Shown: positions 50,981 to 60,158, counted from the first letter of the stretch. The stretch is 64,000 bases of DNA from Pseudomonas gingeri (GCF_013385635.1 NZ_JACAPR010000011.1:186001-250000); one strand, 5' to 3'. Numbers and translations: made by a program. The notes: generated from the sequence alone by a model not told the origin.

Positions 50981-51880
50981 ATGGATCTGCGAGATCTCAC
51001 CTATTTCGAAACGATTGCCGAACTGGGGCACCTGGGGCGGGCAGCCGAAAAGCTCAATCGCAGCCAGCCGGCACTGACCAAGAGCATCCAGCGCCTTGAG
51101 GAGTCGTTCGGTACCAAACTGTTCGAGCGCGAGGGGCGGCGGATCAAGCTGACACCGGTCGGCATGCTGTTGCAGCAGCGCGGCCGGCAGTTGCAGCAGA
51201 GCATTGCCGAGACCCATCGGGAGGTACGCGACTTCGCCAGTGGCGTGCTGGGCAATATCCGCCTGGGCTGTGCGGCGAGCATGGCCGAATACCTGCTGCC
51301 GCAACTGACTGCGGCCTTGCTCGAACGGGCCCCGGAGATCACCCTGAACCTGGCGATCGGCCAGGACGACATGCTGCGCGAATCCCTGCGTTCCGGGCGC
51401 CTGGACATGGTGATCTGCCCGCTGTTCGACGACTCGCAGTTGCTGTCCCACCCGTTGTTCGACGACGAGGCGGTAGTGGTCGCCAGTCGCAATCATCCGA
51501 TCTTCGACGGGCCGATTCGTCTGAGCGAACTGGGGCGCTATCGCTGGGTGCTGCCGGCGGCCGGCGTGTCATCGCGACGCTGGATCGACAATGTGTTCCT
51601 TGCCCATGACCTACCGCTGCCTTCGGTGCAGATCGAGACCAACACGATTTCCCTGCTGCCGCGCCTGATCGGCCAGACCCGGCTGCTGAGCTTCCTCGCA
51701 CGCGAGACCCTGGAGGACGTACGGGGCGCGATGCACCTGCGTGAAGTACGCCTCAAGGAAACCACCATGAAGCGCACCCTGGTGGTTTCCGTGCGGGCCG
51801 GCGGCTATCTGTCGCCGGCCGCGCAGACCATGCTCGACCTGCTCAAGCGCGATGGCCGGGCGTTTTTCAGCGAGCGTTGA
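50981..51880 (+). CDS. LysR-family transcriptional regulator
   Basis: 299-aa LTTR. The winged helix is residues 1-60 (DLTYFETIAELGHLGRAAEKLNRSQPALTKSIQRLEESFG) and the effector domain runs from about 90. It stands divergent from the AbrB-family gene, the usual place for its target. TTGATCAA (50971-50978) sits just before its ATG. The effector is unknown; an influence on the neighbouring orotate-type genes is possible but not shown by any shared motif. Confidence 0.9.
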   Translation: MDLRDLTYFETIAELGHLGRAAEKLNRSQPALTKSIQRLEESFGTKLFEREGRRIKLTPVGMLLQQRGRQLQQSIAETHREVRDFASGVLGNIRLGCAASMAEYLLPQLTAALLERAPEITLNLAIGQDDMLRESLRSGRLDMVICPLFDDSQLLSHPLFDDEAVVVASRNHPIFDGPIRLSELGRYRWVLPAAGVSSRRWIDNVFLAHDLPLPSVQIETNTISLLPRLIGQTRLLSFLARETLEDVRGAMHLREVRLKETTMKRTLVVSVRAGGYLSPAAQTMLDLLKRDGRAFFSER

Positions 51881-51959
51881 CAGCGGGAATTCCTGCGCGT
51901 TGTGTGCTTGTCTGACCACTTGATCGCCGAATCCGCCTACGGTCCAGAATATTGTGTTC

Positions 51960-51978
51960 CGTGAATCATCGGTTCACG
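51960..51978. promoter_or_regulatory. Inverted repeat at the higBA promoter
   Basis: CGTGAA-N7-TTCACG, perfect 6-bp arms. It is directly followed by TATAGT (51980-51985), a -10-like box ending one base before the higB ATG. This layout suggests autorepression by HigA and a nearly leaderless higB transcript. Confidence 0.5.
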
Positions 51979-51986
51979 CTATAGTC

Positions 51987-52265
51987 ATGATCAAGACTTT
52001 CCGACACAAGGGCCTGAAGGCCTATTTTGAATCCGGGACCACCCGGGGGATTCAGGCTGGTCATGCCAGGCGACTGGGGCTCATCCTCGCTGCTCTTGAT
52101 ATGGCCGCGAGTCCAGGCGAGCTCGATCTTCCGGGTTATCGCCTGCATTTGCTCAAGGGGCGGTTGGCCGGGTATTGGTCAATGACCGTCAGCGGTAACT
52201 GGCGTGTGATTTTCCAGTTTGTCGGGGTGGACGTCGAGTTGGTCGATTACCTCGACTATCACTGA
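51987..52265 (+). CDS. higB: HigB/RelE-type toxin
   Basis: 92-aa RelE-superfamily endoribonuclease-like toxin: MIKTFRHKGLKAYFESGTTRGI at the start, then LDLPGYRLHLLKGRLAGYWSMTVSGNWRVIFQF with the basic ribosome-binding and catalytic face (R, K, W residues), ending VELVDYLDYH. It would cut mRNA at the ribosome. Toxin-first order with the antitoxin 13 bp downstream is the HigBA arrangement. No Shine-Dalgarno is seen before the ATG. Confidence 0.92.
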   Translation: MIKTFRHKGLKAYFESGTTRGIQAGHARRLGLILAALDMAASPGELDLPGYRLHLLKGRLAGYWSMTVSGNWRVIFQFVGVDVELVDYLDYH

Positions 52266-52278
52266 AAGGAGGCCATTC

Positions 52279-52560
52279 ATGGCCATGCATAATCCTCCGC
52301 ATCCTGGCTTCATGATTCAGGAGATGCTGCCGGAACTGAACATAACGATCGCTGAGATGGCTCGGCGCCTGCATTTTTCCCGTGAAATGCTTTCACGGGT
52401 GATCAATGGTCGGGCACCCATCAGCCCTGATCTGGCTGTGCGCCTGGAGCGCTCCGGTTTGAGCACTGCTCGTTTCTGGCTGGGCCTGCAAATGAACTAT
52501 GACCTGTGGCAAGCCGAACACCGCGAGCAGCCAGCGGTTGGTCGGTTGGTCGCGGCCTGA
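52279..52560 (+). CDS. higA: HigA-type antitoxin (XRE HTH)
   Basis: 93-aa HTH protein: HPGFMIQEMLPELNITIAEMARRLHFSREMLSRVINGRAPISPDLAVRLERSGLSTARFWLGLQMNYDLWQA is the standard HigA/VapI pattern. GAAAGGAGG precedes the ATG, so it should be made in excess of the toxin. Expected to neutralise HigB and repress the operon via the inverted repeat at 51960-51978. Confidence 0.93.
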   Translation: MAMHNPPHPGFMIQEMLPELNITIAEMARRLHFSREMLSRVINGRAPISPDLAVRLERSGLSTARFWLGLQMNYDLWQAEHREQPAVGRLVAA

Positions 52561-52570
52561 AAGGGCGCGG

Positions 52571-53362
52571 TCAACGCTGCTCCACCCGATTGAGAAAACG
52601 CCGGGTACGTTCGTTGTCCGGTTCGATCAGTATCTGCCGTGGCGTGCCGTCGGCGACGATCCGTCCGGCTTCCATGAACAGCACGCGGTCGGCGATGTCC
52701 TGGGCGAACTTCATTTCGTGGGTCACCAGCAACATGGTCATCTGCTGCTCATGGGCAATCGAACGGATCACCGCCAGCACTTCGCCCACCAGTTCCGGGT
52801 CCAGGGCCGAGGTCACTTCGTCGAACAGCATCACCTTCGGCCGCATCGCCAGGGCCCGTGCGATGGCCACCCGTTGCTGTTGGCCGCCGGACAGTTGGGC
52901 GGGGTAGGCGTCGGCCTTGTGGCCCAGGCCGACCATCGCCAGATAGGCATGGGCACGTTCCAGGGCTTCCTCACGACTGACCTTGAGCACCTGCAACGGC
53001 GCTTCGGTGATGTTCTCCTGCACGGTCAGGTGCGGGAACAGGTTGAACTGCTGGAACACCATGCCGACCCGATGCTCCACCGCCGGCTTCTTTGCGCCGG
53101 GCCAGCGCCAGCCCGAGGCCTTGGCCGTGACGGGCACGCCGTCGACTTCGATACGGCCCCGCTGGTAGGGCTCCAGCCCCTTGATCAGGCGCAGCACGGT
53201 GGATTTGCCCGAGCCGCTGGGGCCGATCAACGCGACTTTCTGGCCTTGGGGAATGCTCAGGTCGAGGTGGTCGATCACCCGGGTCGCACCGAAATGCTTG
53301 ACCACCTGGGTGAGACGAATCTGGGCCGGCGCGGTACTCGCCAGGTGTGCAATATCAGACAT
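52571..53362 (-). CDS. Ehu/PAAT-type ABC transporter ATP-binding protein
   Basis: 263-aa ATPase with Walker A GPSGSGKST, signature LSGGQQQR, Walker B VMLFDEVTSALDPE and H-loop VTHEM. An insertion of about 15 residues (KASGWRWPGAKKPA) between Walker A and the Q-loop is a small oddity also seen in some Ehu-like ATPases. Its start overlaps the permease stop by 8 nt. Convergent with higA, 10 bp apart. Confidence 0.9.
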   Translation of the reverse strand: MSDIAHLASTAPAQIRLTQVVKHFGATRVIDHLDLSIPQGQKVALIGPSGSGKSTVLRLIKGLEPYQRGRIEVDGVPVTAKASGWRWPGAKKPAVEHRVGMVFQQFNLFPHLTVQENITEAPLQVLKVSREEALERAHAYLAMVGLGHKADAYPAQLSGGQQQRVAIARALAMRPKVMLFDEVTSALDPELVGEVLAVIRSIAHEQQMTMLLVTHEMKFAQDIADRVLFMEAGRIVADGTPRQILIEPDNERTRRFLNRVEQR

Positions 53363-54005
53363 GGCTGCGCCTTTCCAGGTACTTGAACAGCAGGGAAGTC
53401 GGGACGCTGATGATCAGGAACAGCACGGCCATCAGCGTATAGGGTTCGGTGTAGCGATAGGTCATGCCGGCCACTTGCTTGGCGGCCTGGAACAGTTCCG
53501 GAATGGTGATCACCGCCAGTAGCGGGGTTTCCTTGAACATGCCGATCAGGTAGTTGCCCAGCACCGGCAGCATCGGTTTCAGGGCCTGGGGCAGGATGAT
53601 CCGGCGCCAGGTGGTGGCCGTCTCGAAGTCCAGCGCGCGGGCCGCCTCCCACTGGCCGGCCGGCACGCCGTCGATGGCGCCACGATAGGCTTCGGCGATA
53701 TAGGCGCTGTAGTAGAGCCCGAGGCCGATCACACCGGTGGAGATCGCCGGCAGGGTGATGCCCGCCGAGGGCAGGGCGAAAAACAGCACATAGAGCTGAA
53801 CCATAAGCGGCGTGTTGCGAAAGAAGCTCAGATAGCCCTGGCAGAAGCGCCGTAGCGCGACGACGGGCGAGCGCTGGGCAATGGCCAGGATCAACCCGAG
53901 CAGCACCGCCAGCAGGAAGCCCAGCACCACCACCTGCACGGTGACCAGCAGGCCGCGCAGCAGGTCGGGCAGGATCGACCAGGCAAATTCGACATCGAAT
54001 TCCAT
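53355..54005 (-). CDS. Ehu/PAAT-type ABC transporter permease
   Basis: 216-aa permease. EFAWSILPDLLRGLLVTVQVVVLGF at the N-terminus and the EAA loop GQWEAARALDFETATTWRRIILPQA around residues 122-146 are visible, with five hydrophobic segments. It follows the other permease gene by 16 bp. Confidence 0.9.
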   Translation of the reverse strand: MEFDVEFAWSILPDLLRGLLVTVQVVVLGFLLAVLLGLILAIAQRSPVVALRRFCQGYLSFFRNTPLMVQLYVLFFALPSAGITLPAISTGVIGLGLYYSAYIAEAYRGAIDGVPAGQWEAARALDFETATTWRRIILPQALKPMLPVLGNYLIGMFKETPLLAVITIPELFQAAKQVAGMTYRYTEPYTLMAVLFLIISVPTSLLFKYLERRSHV

Positions 54006-54021
54006 GTTATTCCCGCGTTAT

Positions 54022-54699
54022 CTATTTCGAGAGCCGGCGCCAGGCCGAGCTGTGTTGTTCGTAGCGGCGCACCAGCCAGGTCAGCGGCCAGGCCATGACG
54101 AAATAGCAGACCAGCACAATGCTCCAGATCAGCGTCTGCTGGCCCAGGGTGGTGACCAGTTGGTTGCCGGCAAAGGTCAGGTCGCTGAGGGTGATCAGCG
54201 ACACCAGCGAGGTGGTCTTCATCAGTTCCACCAACTGGTTACCCAGCGGCGGCAGCATGAAGGGCAGGGCCTGGGGCAGGATGATCCGTCGAAACGCCGC
54301 CAGCGCGCCGAAGTCCAGTGCCCGCAGGGCATCGCGTTGCCCGGGGCTGACATTGACCAGCGCTGCCCGGACGATCTCCGAACCGTAGGCCGAGAACGTC
54401 AGGCCGAGGCCGATCACCCCGGTGGTCATCGGCGACAGGCTGATGCCGAACAGCGGCAGGATAAAGAACAGATAGAACAGCAGCACCAATGCCGAGATGC
54501 CGCGCAGCAACTCGACATAGGCGGTGGCGAACCAGCGCAGCGCGCGCCAGGGCGACAGGCGCATCAGCGCGATCACCAGGGACAGCGCCAGCACCAGCAC
54601 TTCGGCGAGGAAGGTGATCTGCAGGGTCACCCACGCGCCATGGGCCAGCTGGCGCGCGATGAACAGGGCCGTATCCACGGCCGGGGTATCGATTGGCAT
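54022..54699 (-). CDS. Ehu/PAAT-type ABC transporter permease
   Basis: 225-aa permease with LAHGAWVTLQITFLAEVLVLALSL and the EAA loop GQRDALRALDFGALAAFRRIILPQA. Partner of 53355-54005. It lies 52 bp after the binding-protein gene. Confidence 0.9.
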   Translation of the reverse strand: MPIDTPAVDTALFIARQLAHGAWVTLQITFLAEVLVLALSLVIALMRLSPWRALRWFATAYVELLRGISALVLLFYLFFILPLFGISLSPMTTGVIGLGLTFSAYGSEIVRAALVNVSPGQRDALRALDFGALAAFRRIILPQALPFMLPPLGNQLVELMKTTSLVSLITLSDLTFAGNQLVTTLGQQTLIWSIVLVCYFVMAWPLTWLVRRYEQHSSAWRRLSK

Positions 54700-54751
54700 G
54701 GCCTGTACTCGTGTGGGTTTGAGGCCGTTTCAGCGAAAGCGTCGGTCTTGC

Positions 54752-55627
54752 TTACTGGCTGCAACGTTGCGTGGCGGTGACGTCCGCGTCAGGCAGCTCG
54801 TTTTCGGTGTAGTCGTATTTCTGCAGGATCTTCAGCAGTTCGCCGGAAGCCCGCAGCCTGGCCAGTTGCTCGTTGAACGCCTGGGTGAAGGCCGGGTCGT
54901 TTTTCGGCAGGCCATAGGCCTGGTAGTTCCAGCTCGGCTTGCCTTGGGCATCGGGGATCTGGGCGAAGGGCAGGGCGCGTTCGATGGCCGGGTTGGCGGC
55001 TTTCTTCAGCAGGCCGATGATCTCGGCATCGGGGAAATACACCACGTCGATGCGTCCGGCTTCCAGGGCCGAAAGGGCCTCGGTGTCCTTGTCGAACAGC
55101 ACCACGTTGGTCGTGGCGATGCCGCTGTCCTTGGCTTCCTGGACCTGGTTGGTGCCGGCCTGGGTGGCCAGGCGCGCCTTGCCGTTGCTGGCGACGTCCT
55201 TGAGGCTGTGCAGGTTCAGCGGGTTGCCGGCCTTGACGATAAAGGCGCCGCCGGAACGGGTGATCGGGTTGGAGAAGCCGATGACCTTGCAGCGGTTGGT
55301 GTTGATGAACAGGCCTTCGCCGATCAGGTCGAAACGCTTGGCGGTGACGCCCGGTACCAGTGAGCCGAAGTCGGTGATCGGGGTTTCGAGCTTGTGGATG
55401 CCCAGGGGTTCGAGAATCGCCTTGAGTACATCGACGTAGGCGCCGGTGACTTTGCCGTCGGTGCCGATATAGGCGTATGGCTGTTCATTGGCGATCCCGG
55501 CGCTGAGGCCCTCGGTACGACCTTTTTCCAGCAGGCCGGCAGCCATGGCGCTGGAGGACAGGGCGACGTTCAACAAGGCGGCAGAGCACAGCACGGCCGG
55601 AAGCGACAGCGATTTGAGGACGTTCAT
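54752..55627 (-). CDS. EhuB-like periplasmic binding protein
   Basis: 291-aa secreted SBP family 3 protein. The signal peptide (MNVLKSLSLPAVLCSAALLN...AMA) is followed by LLEKGRTEGLSAGIANEQPYAYIGTDGKVTGAYVDVLKAIL. Segments ITDFGSLVPGVTAKRFDLIGEGLFINTNRCK and FIVKAGNPLNLHSLKDVA closely follow the ectoine/hydroxyectoine-binding EhuB pattern. No ectoine catabolic genes are in the window, so the ligand remains open. The promoter region upstream has a 34-bp dyad (55748-55781). Confidence 0.88.
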   Translation of the reverse strand: MNVLKSLSLPAVLCSAALLNVALSSSAMAAGLLEKGRTEGLSAGIANEQPYAYIGTDGKVTGAYVDVLKAILEPLGIHKLETPITDFGSLVPGVTAKRFDLIGEGLFINTNRCKVIGFSNPITRSGGAFIVKAGNPLNLHSLKDVASNGKARLATQAGTNQVQEAKDSGIATTNVVLFDKDTEALSALEAGRIDVVYFPDAEIIGLLKKAANPAIERALPFAQIPDAQGKPSWNYQAYGLPKNDPAFTQAFNEQLARLRASGELLKILQKYDYTENELPDADVTATQRCSQ

Positions 55628-55747
55628 CAAGTAAGCCTGGGTTCAAGGAGGGTATGGGGTCGGCGGCTGCATCGGGGTGACGCAAGCACGCACGACAGGC
55701 GCGATCCCGACGGGGAGCCTGCCTGCCATGGCGTGTCTGGAATGTGT

Positions 55748-55781
55748 TTATAACTTTATCGTTGCGAATGGAAAGTTATAA
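55748..55781. promoter_or_regulatory. Dyad upstream of the EhuB-like operon
   Basis: TTATAACTTT (55748-55757) and AAAGTTATAA (55772-55781) are perfect 10-bp arms around a 14-bp spacer, in an AT-rich patch 121-154 bp before the start codon. It is a likely operator for an unidentified regulator, or an element ending idnD transcription from the right-hand side (idnD stops at 55825). Confidence 0.55.
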
Positions 55782-55824
55782 ATATCATTAAGTCATATAC
55801 ATATATTTTTTACAGGCCACGGAT

Positions 55825-56871
55825 TCAGCCCGGGACACCGAAATCCAGCAGTACTTTCATGGCCTGGCTTTTGTCCGCCGCCAGTTCGAACGCCTCGATG
55901 GCCCGCGTGAACGGCACGGTATGGGAAATCACCGGGCGCACATCGATCACCTTGCGATTGAGCAGGTCCACTGCCTGGGCGAATTCGCCGTGGAAACGGA
56001 AGGTGCCGCGCAGGTCGATTTCCTTGCTCACCAGCAGGTTCAGCGGCAGCGATACATCGCCGCCGAGTCCCACGGTGACCACCACGCCCCGTGGAGCGAC
56101 CCGTTCCAGGCCGTCGCGCAGGGCCTGGGCGCTGCCGGAGACTTCGAACATCACATCGAAGTAGCCTTTCTGCGCGGCATAGGCCTGCAGCGCCGTCGGT
56201 TCCTCGGCGAGGTTGTGGGTACGGCTGGCGCCCATGCGTCGGGCGCATTCCAGCGGACCGGCGGCCAGGTCGACGGCAACGATTTCCGCTGCGCCGGCGG
56301 CCCGCAGGCTGGCGATCAACAGGTTGCCGATGGGGCCGCAACCGGTGACCAGTATCCGCTTGCCGAACACCGCGCCGGCCCGCTGGATCGCATGCAGGCC
56401 AACCGACAGCGGCTCGGCCATGGCACCCTCGGCCAGGCTCAGGTCATCGGCCAGCCGATGGGCCTGGCTGACATCGATCACCAGGCTTTCGCGAAACGCG
56501 CCCTGGATATGGGGGAAGGGCATGGCGCTGCCGTAGAAGCGCATGTTCAGGCAATGATTGGGCAGGCCCTGATGACAGAAGCGGCAACCGCCGCAGGGCC
56601 GCGAAGGCGACACCGCGATCCGTTGGCCGGGGGCGAAGTCCGTGGTGTCGCCGCCCACCGCGTCGATCACCGCCGACACTTCATGGCCGAGCACCATCGG
56701 CTCGCGCAGGCGCACGGTGCCGAAGCCACCGTGCTGGTAGTAATGCAGGTCCGAGCCGCAGATGCCGCCACGGGCGATGCGCACCCGCAATTGACCGGGC
56801 AACAGCGGTTCGGACTCGGCCTGGGGTTCGACCCGCAGGTCCTTCGAAGCATGGCAAACGATAGCGTGCAT
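55825..56871 (-). CDS. idnD: L-idonate 5-dehydrogenase (zinc MDR)
   Basis: 348-aa zinc-dependent medium-chain dehydrogenase that oxidises L-idonate to 5-keto-gluconate. Catalytic zinc motif GGICGSDLHYYQHGG, GHEVSAVI, structural zinc cysteines CGGCRFCHQGLPNHC and the NAD motif VTGCGPIGNLL are visible. The ATG at 56871 is used; the longer frame adds MIRETP only. Last gene of an idnT-idnO-idnD operon, 14 bp after idnO. Confidence 0.87.
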   Translation of the reverse strand: MHAIVCHASKDLRVEPQAESEPLLPGQLRVRIARGGICGSDLHYYQHGGFGTVRLREPMVLGHEVSAVIDAVGGDTTDFAPGQRIAVSPSRPCGGCRFCHQGLPNHCLNMRFYGSAMPFPHIQGAFRESLVIDVSQAHRLADDLSLAEGAMAEPLSVGLHAIQRAGAVFGKRILVTGCGPIGNLLIASLRAAGAAEIVAVDLAAGPLECARRMGASRTHNLAEEPTALQAYAAQKGYFDVMFEVSGSAQALRDGLERVAPRGVVVTVGLGGDVSLPLNLLVSKEIDLRGTFRFHGEFAQAVDLLNRKVIDVRPVISHTVPFTRAIEAFELAADKSQAMKVLLDFGVPG

Positions 56872-56885
56872 GGGTGTCTCCCGGA

Positions 56886-57659
56886 TCACAACGAGGCGGT
56901 GATGCCGCCGTCGACATAAAGGATATGGCCGTTGACGAAGCTGGCCGCGTCACTGGCGAGAAAAACCGCGGCACCGGCCAGTTCCGCGACTTCGCCCCAG
57001 CGCCGGCTTGGGGTGCGCTGGACCAGCCAGTCGCTGAACTGCGGATTGGCCACCAGCGCGGCATTCAGTTCGGTCTTGAAATAACCGGGGCCGATGCCGT
57101 TGACGGTCAGGCCATGGGGGCCCCAGTCGACGGCCATGCCCTTGGTCAGCATTTTCAGTGCGCCCTTGCTGGCGGCATAGGGGGCGATGCCGGGGCGACC
57201 GAGTTCGCTTTGCACCGAGCAGATATTGATGATCCGTCCGCGTTGGCGCGTGATCATATGCCGGGCCACGGCCTGGCCGACCAGGAACGCGCTGTCGAGA
57301 TTGGTGCGCATCAGCTCATGCCAGTGGCTTTCGGTAAACTCTTCCAGCGGCCCACGCCGCTGCATGCCGGCATTGTTGACCAGGACCTCTATCGGGCCGA
57401 GACGGCTTTCGATCTGCGCCACGGCCTCGCGCACGGCCTCGCCGTCGGTGACATCGAAGGCCTGCATATGCACCTCCAGGCCTTCCTCCGCAAGGATCCG
57501 GGCACTGTCTTCCAGGGTTTGCCGATTACGCCCGTTGAGCACCACCCGCGCGCCGGCCTGGGCCAGGCCCCGGGCGATGGCGAGGCCGATGCCGCTGCTG
57601 GAACCGGTGATCAGCGCGAGCCGACCGTTGAGACGAAAACGCTCTAGTACCGCTTGCAT
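56886..57659 (-). CDS. idnO: Gluconate 5-dehydrogenase (SDR)
   Basis: 257-aa short-chain dehydrogenase that reduces 5-ketogluconate to D-gluconate. TGSSSGIG (cofactor loop), NNAGMQ, the catalytic YAASKGALK and PGYFKTELN match IdnO. GAGGAG stands 9 nt before the ATG at 57659. Flanked by the permease and idonate dehydrogenase genes. Confidence 0.88.
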   Translation of the reverse strand: MQAVLERFRLNGRLALITGSSSGIGLAIARGLAQAGARVVLNGRNRQTLEDSARILAEEGLEVHMQAFDVTDGEAVREAVAQIESRLGPIEVLVNNAGMQRRGPLEEFTESHWHELMRTNLDSAFLVGQAVARHMITRQRGRIINICSVQSELGRPGIAPYAASKGALKMLTKGMAVDWGPHGLTVNGIGPGYFKTELNAALVANPQFSDWLVQRTPSRRWGEVAELAGAAVFLASDAASFVNGHILYVDGGITASL

Positions 57660-57687
57660 GGGTTGACGCTCCTCTTGCGGTGGGGAT

Positions 57688-59040
57688 TCAGACAACCAGG
57701 GACAACAGCAGGATGAAACCCAGTGCCGAGAACGACAGCACGGTTTCCATCAGGGTCCAGGTCTTGAAGGTTTCCACCACGGTCATGTTGAAATACTGCT
57801 TCACCAGCCAGAAGCCGGCGTCGTTGACATGGGACAGGACCAGGGAACCGGCGCCGGTGGCGAGCACCAGCAGTTCGCGGTTGACCCCCGGCATCAGACC
57901 GATCACCGGGGCGACGATGCCGGCACCGGTGATGGTCGCCACCGTGGCCGAGCCGGTCGCCACACGGATCACCGCGGCCACCAGCCAGGCCAGGAGGATC
58001 GGCGAGATCTCGGCGCGCACCGCCATATGCCCGATCACGTCACCGACGCCACTGGCCACCAGCATCTGCTTGAAGCCGCCGCCGGCACCGACGATCAGCA
58101 CGATGGCGGCGGTGGGGGCGAGACTGGAGTCGAGCAGCTTGCCGATCCGCTCCCGGGAAAAACCACGGGCCATGCCAAAGGTGTAGAACGCCAGCAGCAG
58201 GGCGGCGAGCAGGGCGGTGATCGGATGGCCGATGAAGTCCATCCATAGTCGGAACGGATGCTCGGCGGCGAAGGCCACATCGGCGAAGGTCTTGAGCATC
58301 ATCAGGAACACCGGCAGCAGGATGGTCAACACGGTGATGCCGAAACCCGGCAGGTTTTCCCCGCTGGACTCCTTGGCGATCTGCTCCATCAACTCCTCGG
58401 ACGGCGTGACCGGCACATAACGGGAAATCAGGTTGCCGAACAGCGGGCCGGCGATCACCGCAGTGGGCAGGCCGACGATCAGGCCATAGAAAATCGTCTT
58501 GCCGATGTCCGCGCCGAACACGCCAATCGCCAGCAGCGGACCCGGATGGGGTGGCACCAGGCCGTGCACCACCGACAAGCCGGCGAGCAGCGGCATGCCG
58601 ACCTTGATCAAGGGCAGTCCGGTCCGTCGTGCAACGATGAATACCAGCGGGATCAGCAGCACGAAACCGATTTCGAAGAACAGCGGGATGCCCACCAGGA
58701 AGGCGGAAAACATCATCGCCCAGTGCACGCGTTGTTTGCCGAAAGCACGGATCAGGGTGCGGGCGATCTGGTCGGCGCCGCCGGAGTCGGCCATCAGCTT
58801 GCCGAGCATGGTGCCCAGGCCGAGGATGATGCCGACAAAGCCGAGCACGCCGCCGAAGCCGTCCTGGAAGGATTTCATCACCTTGTCCACCGGCATGCCG
58901 GAGGTCAGGCCGAGGAAGCCGGCGGCGAGGGTGAGGGCGACGAAGGGGTGGACCTTGAGGTGGGTGATCAGCAGGATCAAGCCGATGATGGTGACCAGGG
59001 CATCGAGCAGCAGATAAGTGTCGTGGGCCAGTGGGAACAT
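57688..59040 (-). CDS. idnT: GntP-family gluconate/idonate permease
   Basis: 450-aa, about 12-14 TM symporter of the GntP family. Typical segments are GFGGVLGFVGIILGLGTMLGKLMADSGGADQIA, LVPPHPGPLLAIGVFGADIGKTI, GTGSATVATITGAGIVAPV-type and LSHVNDAGFWLVKQYFNM. First gene of the idn operon; it imports L-idonate and possibly gluconate. Divergent from a LysR gene. Confidence 0.9.
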   Translation of the reverse strand: MFPLAHDTYLLLDALVTIIGLILLITHLKVHPFVALTLAAGFLGLTSGMPVDKVMKSFQDGFGGVLGFVGIILGLGTMLGKLMADSGGADQIARTLIRAFGKQRVHWAMMFSAFLVGIPLFFEIGFVLLIPLVFIVARRTGLPLIKVGMPLLAGLSVVHGLVPPHPGPLLAIGVFGADIGKTIFYGLIVGLPTAVIAGPLFGNLISRYVPVTPSEELMEQIAKESSGENLPGFGITVLTILLPVFLMMLKTFADVAFAAEHPFRLWMDFIGHPITALLAALLLAFYTFGMARGFSRERIGKLLDSSLAPTAAIVLIVGAGGGFKQMLVASGVGDVIGHMAVRAEISPILLAWLVAAVIRVATGSATVATITGAGIVAPVIGLMPGVNRELLVLATGAGSLVLSHVNDAGFWLVKQYFNMTVVETFKTWTLMETVLSFSALGFILLLSLVV

Positions 59041-59140
59041 GGAGCCTCCTGTTATCGTTCTTATAAGGCATTGCTATGTCACCTCGTTGGGTGACCGCTG
59101 TACTTCAGCGTAGTAAGGCACAAGCGTCCAATGTTCATTG

Positions 59141-59162
59141 CTGATATGGTGATCGAAATCAG
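59141..59162. promoter_or_regulatory. Candidate LysR site between idnT and the divergent regulator
   Basis: CTGAT-N12-ATCAG (59141-59145 and 59158-59162), in a 155-bp divergent gap. The spacing and position, 34 bp before the LysR start, are those of an LTTR recognition dyad, although the spacer is one base longer than the usual T-N11-A. Confidence 0.4.
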
Positions 59163-59195
59163 TGATAACCAATTCCGGGCATGGGGCGATGCGTG

Positions 59196-60074
59196 ATGGA
59201 ACTCAAGCATTTGCGGGCGTTTGTGGTGCTGGCCGAGGAGCTGCATTTCAGTCGGGCGGCGCAGCGCCTGTCGATCGTGCAGCCGGCCCTGAGCATGCAG
59301 ATCAAGCTGCTGGAGGAGGAACTCGGGGTACGCTTGCTGGACCGCAACCGGCATTCGGTGGCACTGACCGAGGTCGGGCGGATCTTCCTCCCGGAAGCCC
59401 GCGCGACCCTGCACCAGTCAGCCCACGCCATCGATATGGCGCGAGCGTCCGGACGCGGCGAAATCGGCCGGGTGCGCCTGGCCTTTGTCTCGTCGGTACT
59501 GCCGGAGATCCTGCCGACGCTGGTGCGTACGCTGCACCAGCGCTTTCCACGTATCGAACTGGAACTCAAGGACCTGCCGGGACCGGACCAGGCCCAGGCC
59601 CTGCAAAATGGTCAGCTGGACTTCGGCCTGATGCGTCTGCCGGTGGCCTACAGCGGCGTGCAGACCCGCGAAGTGCTGCGCGAGTCGTTCATGCTCGCCC
59701 TGCCGGCCGATCATCCGTTGGCACAACACCAGAGGTTGCAGGCGAAGGATCTGGAACGGGTGCCGGTATTTGTCCTCGCCCGGCGTTACGCCCCCGGATT
59801 CCACGATGGCCTGATGCAGGCCCTGGCGAACCTTGACGTGCAACTACAGATCGCCTCGGAACTCGGCGAATTCACTACCATGCTGGCGCTGGTTTCCGCC
59901 GGGCTGGGTGTCGGGCTGCTACCGTCCCATGCCGGTCGCGCACTGCCGGTGAATGTCGTGTCGCGACCGCTGGACCTCGGCGGCTACCGCGCCACCACCG
60001 GGCTGGCCTGGATCGAATTGGACACGGCGATCAAGTGCACGGTGTTCAACCTGATGGATGAATTGTTTTTCTGA
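59196..60074 (+). CDS. LysR-family regulator of the idn operon (inferred)
   Basis: 292-aa LTTR: MELKHLRAFVVLAEELHFSRAAQRLSIVQPALSMQIKLLEEELGVRLLDR is the DNA-binding part. The effector domain (RVRLAFVSSVLPEILPTLVRTLHQRFPRIELELKDLPG) resembles the CatR/AlsR type. The ATG at 59196 aligns with family N-termini; 59181 would add five residues. Its divergent position suggests control of idnT-idnO-idnD. Confidence 0.9.
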   Translation: MELKHLRAFVVLAEELHFSRAAQRLSIVQPALSMQIKLLEEELGVRLLDRNRHSVALTEVGRIFLPEARATLHQSAHAIDMARASGRGEIGRVRLAFVSSVLPEILPTLVRTLHQRFPRIELELKDLPGPDQAQALQNGQLDFGLMRLPVAYSGVQTREVLRESFMLALPADHPLAQHQRLQAKDLERVPVFVLARRYAPGFHDGLMQALANLDVQLQIASELGEFTTMLALVSAGLGVGLLPSHAGRALPVNVVSRPLDLGGYRATTGLAWIELDTAIKCTVFNLMDELFF

Positions 60075-60158
60075 TTTCACTAAAGCTAATTGACTGCTTT
60101 AAGCCAACTGGTCATATTGAAGCCGACATTCAACCCTGCCCCCGTTCGGAACCCAGCC

